A stretch of 64,000 nt of DNA, taken from the NCBI RefSeq assembly GCF_025717045.1, contig NZ_JAOVZN010000001.1:1-64000 (forward strand), given 5' to 3'. Made by a program: the position numbers and the translations under genes. Origin of the DNA: Flavobacterium sp. SH_e. GTDB lineage: Bacteria; Bacteroidota; Bacteroidia; Flavobacteriales; Flavobacteriaceae. Shown piece after piece: positions 37,073-44,493 of this stretch (positions within the stretch are counted from its first letter, which is position 1; every line of letters begins with the position of its first letter). A model generated the notes under the pieces. The model did no database searches. It was given only the letters and a program-made list of their open reading frames with translations, and was not told the DNA's origin.

Positions 37073-37876
37073 TTAAAGTTTATAGTGATTCATTAACATT
37101 TTCTCGTAAACTTTATCTGGAAGCGCTCGTTTCAAAACAATTGAAAACTTTTGCATAAAAGCTCCCACTTTATAATGCACATTTGGTTTTTTTGTTTGAA
37201 TGATTTTATAAACCGCTTCTGCCATTTCATTTGGATTACTTCCTGCATCCACGTGATCATTCATTGTTGCTAGAACTTCGCCATAAACCTTTTCATAAGC
37301 CGAATCTTTAATCACTGGTGCGTGATAACGTCCTGCAGCAATATTGGTTGCGAAATCTCCAGGCGCCACATTCGTAATTTCGATTCCAAAAGCCTTTACC
37401 TCCATTCTTAAAGCTTCTGTAATCAATTCCAAAGCGCCTTTTGATGCAGAATAAACACTTCTATAAGGAAGTCCCATATAACCTGCAATCGAAGTAATAT
37501 TGATAATAAGTCCCGAATTTTGCTTACGCATTTGCGGTAGTGAAGCTTTCATAACTTCAATTGGTCCAAAAAAGTTAGTCTCAAAATTATTTCTAATTTC
37601 TTCTGTTGGAATTTCTTCTAAAGGTCCTGTAATTCCAACTCCAGCGTTATTAATTACAATATCTAATCTTCCAGAAGTTTCGATAATTTTGTTTACCGCT
37701 GTTTTAATAGAATCAGAATTTCGAACATCTAAAGCAACCAAAGGAAAAACTGAATTTAAAACTTTCTCAGGATTTCTGCTTGTTCCGTACACAACGAAAC
37801 CCTTTTGATGTAAAAATTCACCAATAGATTTTCCAATTCCTGATGATCCTCCGGTAATTAAAACGACTTTGCTCAT
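37073..37876 (-). CDS. Short-chain dehydrogenase/reductase
   Basis: 267 residues with a complete classical SDR set: cofactor loop TGGSSGIG (8-15), NNAGV (76-80), catalytic S129, Y142 and K146 (YSASK), and PGDFATN after them. An NADP(H) preference is suggested by the SR pair at 33-34 of the second strand. Substrate not predictable. The C-terminal tail KFSIVLKRALPDKVYEKML is basic and amphipathic, possibly membrane-associating. It is transcribed with the small membrane protein downstream. Confidence 0.88.
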   Translation of the reverse strand: MSKVVLITGGSSGIGKSIGEFLHQKGFVVYGTSRNPEKVLNSVFPLVALDVRNSDSIKTAVNKIIETSGRLDIVINNAGVGITGPLEEIPTEEIRNNFETNFFGPIEVMKASLPQMRKQNSGLIINITSIAGYMGLPYRSVYSASKGALELITEALRMEVKAFGIEITNVAPGDFATNIAAGRYHAPVIKDSAYEKVYGEVLATMNDHVDAGSNPNEMAEAVYKIIQTKKPNVHYKVGAFMQKFSIVLKRALPDKVYEKMLMNHYKL

Positions 37877-37894
37877 TTTTTAAGTTATAAGTTT

Positions 37895-38272
37895 TTAATG
37901 GTCTAACCAGTATTTAAATTCAAGTTTAGATTCTAACTCTTTTATCAATATTGAATCTTTAATTTCCTTAGAAAAATCCACAATAATCTTATTCGGATTA
38001 ATGGTGGAATAATCTACTAGATAATATTTATTTAAAGCAGATTTGCTGTTTTCTGGACATCCACCTGGGCTATTTCTATACAATTTACCATCAACACAAT
38101 ATTTCACAAATGCCTCAGTAGATTTTGGAAATTGTTTACAGAACGTATATTTACAAATTGTTTGCCCTCGATTTTCTTTAATTTCTTTTTTATAATTAAA
38201 ACCTCTAATAAAAAGATATCCAAAGCCAACAACTAGAATAATTAAAACTATTTTTGAAAGTTTCTCGCTCAT
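37895..38272 (-). CDS. Small membrane-anchored protein of unknown function
   Basis: Start at 38272 (MSEKLSK), 125 residues; an ATG 21 bp upstream is also possible. One N-terminal membrane helix (VLIILVVGFGYLFIRGF) is followed by a domain with four Cys (TICKYTFCKQF, KYCVDG, GGCPEN) that may form disulfides or bind metal. It lies 18 bp before the short-chain dehydrogenase gene on the same strand. No recognised family. Confidence 0.6.
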   Translation of the reverse strand: MSEKLSKIVLIILVVGFGYLFIRGFNYKKEIKENRGQTICKYTFCKQFPKSTEAFVKYCVDGKLYRNSPGGCPENSKSALNKYYLVDYSTINPNKIIVDFSKEIKDSILIKELESKLEFKYWLDH

Positions 38273-38353
38273 ATTAAGTTTACAGATGTCCAAAAATAAA
38301 AAAATCTTCCAGAAGGAAGATTACAAATTAATTAATTCTAAAAAATAAAAAAT

Positions 38354-38446
38354 GGCAAGCGACCTACATCGCACCGCTCAACCACGTACCCTTGCTATGT
38401 TCCCATCCTGGGGGAGTCTGCAGGAGCTGGTCGTGTAGGACTTGCC
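38354..38446 (-). ncRNA. ffs: Small (4.5S-type) signal recognition particle RNA
   Basis: On the minus strand the 93-nt segment begins GGCAAGTCCTAC and ends GTAGG..GCTTGCC, closing a long helix. The apical part has the conserved SRP core: CCCCCAGGATGG, then GGAACATAGCAAGGGTA, which binds the Ffh M domain. This is the usual Bacteroidota form without an Alu domain. A promoter ends about 5 bp upstream of the first base. It guides membrane-protein targeting with Ffh. Confidence 0.92.
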
Positions 38447-38450
38447 GGTG

Positions 38451-38480
38451 CAAATATACAACCTTTTTATATTTTTGCAA
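38451..38480 (-). promoter_or_regulatory. Promoter of the SRP RNA
   Basis: On the minus strand, TTG (38480-38478) and TATATTTG (38458-38451) are spaced 19 bp, close to consensus, placing the transcript start near 38446 where the helix begins. Confidence 0.7.
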
Positions 38481-38535
38481 GACCTTTGTTGCTATAAAAA
38501 TATCGTCGTATATTGCCTTATTCAAATTTTAAACT

Positions 38536-39585
38536 ATGAAAAAATATAACTTCCTAGCTGTCATTTTATTAGGAATCACATTAATCGGATGTGGAGATAC
38601 AAAAAAAGGTGAAAATTCTTTATTTACTATCGATGAATCAGCTTTTCCGGCTCATTTTACGCAAAAAGAAGCGCTTACAATTGGAATTTTAAACCCAAAT
38701 TCGAAAGAAATCGACAGCGTTGCCTACTTCATAAACGATAAAAAAGTTGGAAGCAAAAAGGGTACTGAAGAATTTAGATTTGAATTAATAGATCAAAAAT
38801 TAGGTTATCAATACCTAAAAGCTACGGTTTATTTTGGTGGAGATTCTTCTGATGCAACTAAAAGAATTGAGGTTGTTTCTGACATCGAACCTAAATTATT
38901 AAACTATAAAATTGTAAACACTTTTGCACATGATACGACAGCTTTTACAGAAGGATTAGAATTTCATGACGGAAGGCTTTTTGAAAGTACAGGACAAAAA
39001 GGTGATTCTTACTTTAGAGAAGTAGATTATAAAACAGGAAAAGTGATCAAACAAGTTGATCTTCCAAAAGAATATTTTGGTGAAGGAATCACTTTTTTTG
39101 GTGGCAAAATATACCAATTAACGTGGCAGGAAAAAACGGGCTATATTTATGATGCCAACACATTCAAATTAGAAAAAACATTTAAATACGATAAAGACAT
39201 TGAAGGCTGGGGAATGACACACGATGACAAATACATCTATCATTCTGATGGGACAGAGAAAATTTGGAAAATGGATCCTGCAACTCAAAAATTAATTGAT
39301 TACATCAATGTATATTCTGGAACTTCAAAAATCAAAGCTATTAATGAATTAGAATTAATTGACGGCAAATTCTACGCTAATGTTTGGCAGAAAGATGCTA
39401 TTGCGGTTGTAAATCCAGAATCTGGAGCGGTTGAAAAAATCTTAAATCTTTCAGGTTTACGTAAATCTTTAAAAGCTAAAAATGCTGAAGTTTTAAACGG
39501 TATTGCTTACAATCCAGCTACAAAAACTATTTTCGTTACAGGTAAATACTGGGATAAAATATTTGAAATTACAGTTTCGGAATAA
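38536..39585 (+). CDS. Glutaminyl-peptide cyclotransferase lipoprotein
   Basis: 349 residues: lipoprotein signal with LIGC lipobox (Cys19), an N-terminal Ig-like part (about 30-120), then a five-bladed propeller of the glutamine cyclotransferase family: AFTEGLEFHDGRLFESTGQ, GEGITFFGGKIYQLTWQE, EGWGMTHDDKYIYHSDGT, INELELIDGKFYANVWQ and LNGIAYNP. It converts N-terminal Gln of exported proteins to pyroglutamate, a modification common on Bacteroidota periplasmic proteins. It lies 94 bp before hutI, separated by an inverted repeat. Confidence 0.9.
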   Translation: MKKYNFLAVILLGITLIGCGDTKKGENSLFTIDESAFPAHFTQKEALTIGILNPNSKEIDSVAYFINDKKVGSKKGTEEFRFELIDQKLGYQYLKATVYFGGDSSDATKRIEVVSDIEPKLLNYKIVNTFAHDTTAFTEGLEFHDGRLFESTGQKGDSYFREVDYKTGKVIKQVDLPKEYFGEGITFFGGKIYQLTWQEKTGYIYDANTFKLEKTFKYDKDIEGWGMTHDDKYIYHSDGTEKIWKMDPATQKLIDYINVYSGTSKIKAINELELIDGKFYANVWQKDAIAVVNPESGAVEKILNLSGLRKSLKAKNAEVLNGIAYNPATKTIFVTGKYWDKIFEITVSE

Positions 39586-39609
39586 TTCAAATACAAAAAC
39601 AATTTTACG

Positions 39610-39655
39610 AATTTCACAAATTTTCACTTATTCATAAGGGAAAATTTGTGAAATT
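39610..39655 (+). terminator. Inverted repeat between glutaminyl cyclase and hutI
   Basis: Perfect 15-bp arms AATTTCACAAATTTT / AAAATTTGTGAAATT with a 16-nt loop, followed by TGTGTTTTAT. The T-run is weak; it could be a terminator or a dispersed repeat. Confidence 0.5.
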
Positions 39656-39679
39656 TGTGTTTTATAACAAATTCATTTA

Positions 39680-40918
39680 ATGATCACTTTAATCACAAAC
39701 ATACAAGAACTGCTACAAGTTCGTGAAACTTCAATTACTAAAGTTTCGGGTTCTGAAATGGCGAAACTTCCAACAATTAAAAATGCTTTTTTAGTATTAA
39801 AAGACAATTTGATTGAAGATTTCGGATCAATGGAAAATCTTCCTGAAATCAAAGCAGATAAAACAATTGATGCCACTAGAAAAGTTGTTCTTCCGTCTTG
39901 GTGTGACAGCCACACACATATTGTTTATGCAGGAAATCGTGAACAAGAATTTGTAGACCGAATCAACGGACTTTCTTATGAAGAAATCGCTAATCGTGGT
40001 GGTGGAATTTTAAATTCGGCTAAAAAACTAAACGAAACTTCTGAAGAAGAGATTTACGAACAATCTAAAATCCGTTTAGAAGAAGTAATGCATTTGGGAA
40101 CTGGAGCAGTTGAAATTAAATCTGGTTACGGATTAACGATTGAAGGCGAGCTGAAAATGCTTCGCGTCATTAAAAAACTAGCAGAAAATTATCCAATTTC
40201 AATCAAAGCTACTTTTTTGGGCGCTCATGCTTTTCCAACTCATTATAAAGAAAATAAAGCTGGTTATATTGACGAAATCATTACTAAAATGATTCCTGAA
40301 ATTGCTAAAAACAGACTAGCAGATTATGTAGATGTTTTCTGCGAAAGCGGTTATTTTTCTGTAGAAGAAACAGAAAAAATCATGCAGGCAGGAATTGAAT
40401 TCGGCTTAAAGCCAAAAATTCACGTTAATCAATTTAATTCTATTGGCGGAATTCAGGCTGGAGTTAAGTTTAATGCGCTTTCTGTAGATCATCTTGAAGT
40501 TATGAATCCAGAAGACATTGAAGCTTTAAAAGAAACAGAAACAATGCCTGTCGCTTTACCTTCTTGTTCTTATTTTTTAAGCATTCCGTACACGCCAGCT
40601 CGAGAAATGATAAAAGCTGGATTACCTTTAGCATTGGCAACAGATTTCAACCCTGGCTCTACTCCATCTGGAAATATGAATTTTGTCGTTGCAACGGCTT
40701 GCATCAAAATGAAAATGACTCCAGAAGAAGCAATAAATGCTGCTACAATAAATGGAGCATACGCAATGGGACTTTCAGAAACACATGGAAGTATTACAAA
40801 AGGCAAAAAAGCCAATTTAATTTTAACCAAACCTATTTCTTCATATTATCAAATTCCTTACGCTTTTGGAAGCAATTTAATCGAATCTGTTTTTGTTGAG
40901 GGAAAAATTTTAGAATAA
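39680..40918 (+). CDS. hutI: Imidazolonepropionase
   Basis: 412-residue amidohydrolase that opens the imidazolone ring in histidine breakdown. Metal site CDSHTHIVYAGNRE, the KSGYGLT segment, FLGAHAFP, KPKIHVNQF and ATDFNPGSTPSGNM are all present. Length is typical. Formimidoylglutamase (hutG) is 1.1 kb further on the same strand, separated by an opposite-strand coiled-coil gene. hutH and hutU are not in the window. Confidence 0.95.
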   Translation: MITLITNIQELLQVRETSITKVSGSEMAKLPTIKNAFLVLKDNLIEDFGSMENLPEIKADKTIDATRKVVLPSWCDSHTHIVYAGNREQEFVDRINGLSYEEIANRGGGILNSAKKLNETSEEEIYEQSKIRLEEVMHLGTGAVEIKSGYGLTIEGELKMLRVIKKLAENYPISIKATFLGAHAFPTHYKENKAGYIDEIITKMIPEIAKNRLADYVDVFCESGYFSVEETEKIMQAGIEFGLKPKIHVNQFNSIGGIQAGVKFNALSVDHLEVMNPEDIEALKETETMPVALPSCSYFLSIPYTPAREMIKAGLPLALATDFNPGSTPSGNMNFVVATACIKMKMTPEEAINAATINGAYAMGLSETHGSITKGKKANLILTKPISSYYQIPYAFGSNLIESVFVEGKILE

Positions 40919-40952
40919 TGGCAACGATTTAAACATAACCCATGGTTTCAAT

Positions 40953-40982
40953 AACGGGAAACATATTGTTTAGCCCGTTTCT
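40953..40982 (+). terminator. Possible terminator of hutI
   Basis: AACGGGAAAC pairs with GTTT..CCCGTT with a 2-nt bulge, 35 bp after the hutI stop; the T-run is interrupted. Confidence 0.4.
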
Positions 40983-41023
40983 TTATAAAAGCAACAATAA
41001 AACCATTCAGATTAGTCCATAAA

Positions 41024-41049
41024 AAAGGTCTGTGAAATCACAGACCTTT
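41024..41049 (-). terminator. Terminator of the coiled-coil membrane protein gene
   Basis: AAAGGTCTGTGA and TCACAGACCTTT form a perfect 12-bp stem; on the minus strand it continues into TTTTTT. Confidence 0.85.
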
Positions 41050-41081
41050 AATATCTTAAGTGGTATTTTTCCTTCGGCTGA

Positions 41082-41960
41082 TTATCTTAAGCTGAAACTA
41101 GTTTTAGAAACCAATTCGTCGTTATCAAAGATATTGATGAAGTAAGTTCCTTTTGCGAAATCTTTTCCAGGAAGATCTTCACTTACATTAACGCTTTTGT
41201 TTTCGTATTTTACTGTAGTTTTAAAGCTGTAAGTTAATGAATTATCTCCAAAGCTTTCTGTTTTCTTTTCGCCTAAAACATTGTTTTTAGCATCAATTAC
41301 CTGTACATAATAAGTTTTATCACCAGATTTTGCAATTTGGTTTTCAGCAATTGTAAAACTAACTTTTAAGATGTCTGCACGACTTGCTTTATCTGTTTCA
41401 ACTTGTTTTCCTGAGCTTTTCAATTTGTAAGCTGAAGTTTTAGTATTTAAAACTGATAATTTAGAACCTCTTTCTACAGTTTTAGCTAACTCTTCGTTTT
41501 GACCAACTAATACTTCATTGTATTTTTTTGATTCTCCTAAAACCACAATAGTACTATCTCTTTGAGTTGTTAAAACACCATTTTGTTTTTTCAACTCGTC
41601 ATTTTCAGCAACTAAAGTTTTCATTTTGCTTTGCATTGCCTGAACTTGAGATCTGTATTTAGAAACATCTCCTTTAGACTTGTTCAAATCATCCATTAAA
41701 GCAACTACTTTGTCTCTCTCTTGGATTAATTCGTCTGACATCGAAGTGTTTTCAGCGATTGCAGCGTCATAAGTCGCTTTTAACTCCTGCAAATCTTTCA
41801 TCACAGATTCTTTCTCTGTCAAAGTTGTCGTAAGTTCTGTTTTAACTACCTCTGTATCAGAAGATAATTTAAAAATATACACTAAGCTACCAATAAGTAG
41901 GACTGCTAAAACCGCGATTACCGCCTTTAGACTTGAATTGTTGTTCTTTGGGTTTTCCAT
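41082..41960 (-). CDS. Membrane-anchored coiled-coil protein
   Basis: 292 residues: one N-terminal membrane helix (about 11-30), a long coiled coil (about 35-165, heptads such as ESVMKDLQELKATYDAAIAE), and a C-terminal beta-rich domain (about 185-292) with YVQVIDAKNNVLGEK and GTYFINIFDND. Homologues in Flavobacteriia are sometimes labelled chromosome-partitioning proteins because of the coiled coil; I see no ATPase or DNA-binding motif. Possibly an envelope structural protein. It is inserted between hutI and hutG on the opposite strand. A -7 box lies at 41985-41992. Confidence 0.8.
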   Translation of the reverse strand: MENPKNNNSSLKAVIAVLAVLLIGSLVYIFKLSSDTEVVKTELTTTLTEKESVMKDLQELKATYDAAIAENTSMSDELIQERDKVVALMDDLNKSKGDVSKYRSQVQAMQSKMKTLVAENDELKKQNGVLTTQRDSTIVVLGESKKYNEVLVGQNEELAKTVERGSKLSVLNTKTSAYKLKSSGKQVETDKASRADILKVSFTIAENQIAKSGDKTYYVQVIDAKNNVLGEKKTESFGDNSLTYSFKTTVKYENKSVNVSEDLPGKDFAKGTYFINIFDNDELVSKTSFSLR

Positions 41961-42034
41961 ATTTTAAAAAATTTTCTTTAATAACAAATTTAAGAATTAA
42001 TATAAGGTAATAACGTAAGTTTCTACAATTATAT

Positions 42035-42042
42035 TATTTTTG
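42035..42042 (+). promoter_or_regulatory. -7 box before hutG
   Basis: TATTTTTG matches TAnnTTTG, 17 bp before the ATG; no clear -33 element. Confidence 0.4.
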
Positions 42043-42059
42043 GAAAATAAATTTTTTTC

Positions 42060-43103
42060 ATGGAAAAATTAATCCCTTTCACTATAAATGATTTAGCAAA
42101 AATCACAAATCACAGAAGTGGTGAAATAAAGTTTGGAGAAAAAATGATTGTCATTCCTCCAGGGGCTGATAAAATCGATTTTCTTAAAGAAAGTGAAGCT
42201 AAATATGTGCTTTTAGGAATTCCTGAAGATATTGGCGTCCGCGCTAATTACGGAAGACCTGGAGCGGCTTCTGCATGGCAATGTGCGATCAAAAGTATTG
42301 CAAACATTCAGCATAACCGCTTTTGTAAAGGAAGCAATATTATTATTCTAGGACATATTGATGTTGCTGATGAAATGCGTGAGGTAGAAAACCTAGATTT
42401 TAACGACGTTGACGATCGATCAAAATTAAGCCAACTTGTCGAAAAAATAGATAAAGAAGTATCTCACATTATTTTTACAATTATTAAAGCTGGAAAAACA
42501 CCAATTATTATTGGTGGAGGACATAATAATGCTTACGGAAATATTAAAGGTGCCGCTTTAGCGAAAGGAAAACCTGTAAATGCTATCAATTTTGATGCAC
42601 ATTCTGATTTTAGAATTTTAGAAGGCCGCCATAGCGGAAACGGATTTTCGTATGCATACGAGGAAGGTTTCCTGAAAAAATACTTCATTTTTGGTCTTCA
42701 CGAAAATTATACTTCAAAAAGCGTTTTAGATATTATCAAAAAACTAGAAGACCGCGTTCGCTACAATACTTACGATAGCGTTAATATCAGAAAGGAAAAA
42801 GATTTTAATCGCGAAATGATTACTGCTTTAGATTTTATTAAGAATGATGCTTTTGGAATTGAAATTGACTTAGATGCCATTCCAAACATTGCAAGCAGCG
42901 CTATGACAATAAGCGGTTTTTCTGTAGAAGAATTGAGGCAATTTGTTTCTTTTTTCGCAGAACACAAAAACGCGGCTTATTTGCATATTTGCGAAGGAGC
43001 TCCAGATTTAGACAATTCTCCAAACAACAATTTAATTGGAAAATTAATTGGTTATTTAGTAACCGATTTTATTAAAGCAAACATAGAACAAACTCGAATT
43101 TAG
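42060..43103 (+). CDS. hutG: Formimidoylglutamase (arginase family)
   Basis: 347 residues of the ureohydrolase fold. Mn-binding motifs: GGGHNNAYG (the usual GGGHD/E has Asn here, as in some Bacteroidota homologues), NFDAHSDFR and IEIDLDAI. GIPEDIGVRANYGRPGA is the substrate-side loop of formimidoylglutamases. It hydrolyses formimino-glutamate to glutamate and formamide, the last step of the pathway that uses HutI. The distance to hutI supports this over an arginase or agmatinase function. Confidence 0.85.
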   Translation: MEKLIPFTINDLAKITNHRSGEIKFGEKMIVIPPGADKIDFLKESEAKYVLLGIPEDIGVRANYGRPGAASAWQCAIKSIANIQHNRFCKGSNIIILGHIDVADEMREVENLDFNDVDDRSKLSQLVEKIDKEVSHIIFTIIKAGKTPIIIGGGHNNAYGNIKGAALAKGKPVNAINFDAHSDFRILEGRHSGNGFSYAYEEGFLKKYFIFGLHENYTSKSVLDIIKKLEDRVRYNTYDSVNIRKEKDFNREMITALDFIKNDAFGIEIDLDAIPNIASSAMTISGFSVEELRQFVSFFAEHKNAAYLHICEGAPDLDNSPNNNLIGKLIGYLVTDFIKANIEQTRI

Positions 43104-43180
43104 AGCTTCTAACAGAATAAGTTCTAAAGCTTGTTTGCCAAATAAAAGCAAATTCAAACAAACGATTGAACGAATAAACA

Positions 43181-43188
43181 TATCTTTG
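43181..43188 (+). promoter_or_regulatory. -7 box before the DEAD-box helicase gene
   Basis: TATCTTTG matches TAnnTTTG and implies a leader of about 40 nt to the ATG at 43234; it lies within the longer reading from the TTG at 43135. Confidence 0.5.
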
Positions 43189-43233
43189 CACAGCATTTTA
43201 GTAATTAAAACTAAAATACTTAATACCAAAGAT

Positions 43234-44481
43234 ATGTTATTCGAAGATCTATCCCTTTCAAAAAGTATACAAAGAGCCGTATTTGAAGAAGGCTATTTAA
43301 ATCCGACTCCGATTCAGGAAAAATCAATTCCTGTTGTTTTAGAAGGCCGTGATTTAATTGGCTGCGCGCAGACAGGAACAGGAAAAACGGCTGCATTTGC
43401 CATTCCAATTATACATCAATTACACCGCATTGTAGGTTCATCAAAAAAAGCAAAAGTAATTCGTGCACTTGTAGTAACGCCTACTCGCGAACTTGCAGTA
43501 CAAATTGGCCAGAGCTTTGATACTTACGCAAAATATACCAATTTAACACAACTGACTATTTTTGGAGGTGTTTCCCAAAATCCGCAAGTTGACGCTTTAA
43601 AAAATGGCGTTGATATTTTAGTTGCGACTCCTGGACGTTTGCTTGACCTTCATAAACAAGGTTTTCTTGATTTGAATCATCTGCATACTTTAGTTCTTGA
43701 CGAAGCCGATCAAATGCTGGATATGGGTTTTATAAACGATGTAAAAAAAATCGTAAAACTGACTCCTAAAAACAGACAAACTTTACTTTTTTCTGCAACA
43801 ATGCCAATTGCAATCCGCGAACTTGCAGAAATGTTTCTTCAAGATCCAGAAAAAGTAGAAGTTTCTCCCGTCTCATCTACTGCCGAAAATGTAGAACAAC
43901 GTGTATATTTTGTTGATAAAACCGAAAAAAGAAACTTATTATACACTTTAATTAAAGAACAAAATTTATCAAACGTACTTGTTTTTTCGAGAACAAAACA
44001 TGGTGCTGATAATGTCGTAAAAGCACTTCGAAAGAAAGATATTCCTGCTGAAGCGATTCACGGAGACAAATCGCAAAACGCCAGACAGCGTGTTTTGGAT
44101 GCTTTTAAAAATAAAGAAGTTGGAGTTTTGGTTGCAACTGATATTGCAGCGCGAGGAATTGATATTGAACAATTGCCTTATGTAATCAATTTTGATTTGC
44201 CGAATATTCCTGAAACTTACGTCCACCGTATTGGCCGTACAGGTCGCGCTGGAAATGGCGGTATTGCAATTTCTTTCTGCGGAAAAGATGAAGAACCATA
44301 CTGGAAAGATATTAAGAAATTAATAAAAGTAGATGTAAAAATCATTTCAGATCATCCGTATCCATGGCATTCTGGAAGCCCAGAAGCTGGAGAAAAACCG
44401 AAAAATTCAAACAGAAGCGGTGGAGCTCATAAATCGAGAAAATCAACAAACGCTAAGAAAAACAAAAAACGCTGGTACTAA
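43234..44481 (+). CDS. DEAD-box ATP-dependent RNA helicase (RhlE-like)
   Basis: Start at 43234 (MLFEDLSLSKSIQRAV), 415 residues; the 33 codons before it contain a -7 box and no helicase homology. Helicase motifs in order: Q-motif PTPIQEKSIP, Walker A AQTGTGKT, PTRELAVQI, TPGRLLD, VLDEADQML, FSATMP, and C-terminal RGIDIEQLPYVINFD and HRIGRTGRAG. A basic, Ser/Lys-rich tail (about 375-415) likely binds RNA. It probably helps ribosome assembly or mRNA turnover at low temperature. Its stop overlaps that of the convergent kinase gene. Confidence 0.93.
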   Translation: MLFEDLSLSKSIQRAVFEEGYLNPTPIQEKSIPVVLEGRDLIGCAQTGTGKTAAFAIPIIHQLHRIVGSSKKAKVIRALVVTPTRELAVQIGQSFDTYAKYTNLTQLTIFGGVSQNPQVDALKNGVDILVATPGRLLDLHKQGFLDLNHLHTLVLDEADQMLDMGFINDVKKIVKLTPKNRQTLLFSATMPIAIRELAEMFLQDPEKVEVSPVSSTAENVEQRVYFVDKTEKRNLLYTLIKEQNLSNVLVFSRTKHGADNVVKALRKKDIPAEAIHGDKSQNARQRVLDAFKNKEVGVLVATDIAARGIDIEQLPYVINFDLPNIPETYVHRIGRTGRAGNGGIAISFCGKDEEPYWKDIKKLIKVDVKIISDHPYPWHSGSPEAGEKPKNSNRSGGAHKSRKSTNAKKNKKRWY

Positions 44482-44493
44482 ACAGCGTTTTTT
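44465..44493. terminator. Bidirectional terminator holding both convergent stop codons
   Basis: AAAAAACGCTG and CAGCGTTTTTTT form the stem; the 9-nt loop contains CTAA (44478-44481), the stop of the helicase on one strand and of the hybrid kinase on the other. A-run and T-run flanks allow termination in both directions. Confidence 0.85.

Noticed and set aside
43135..43233. Upstream TTG start for the DEAD-box helicase
   Set aside because: Contains a -7 box and no helicase sequence; the ATG at 43234 fits the family start.
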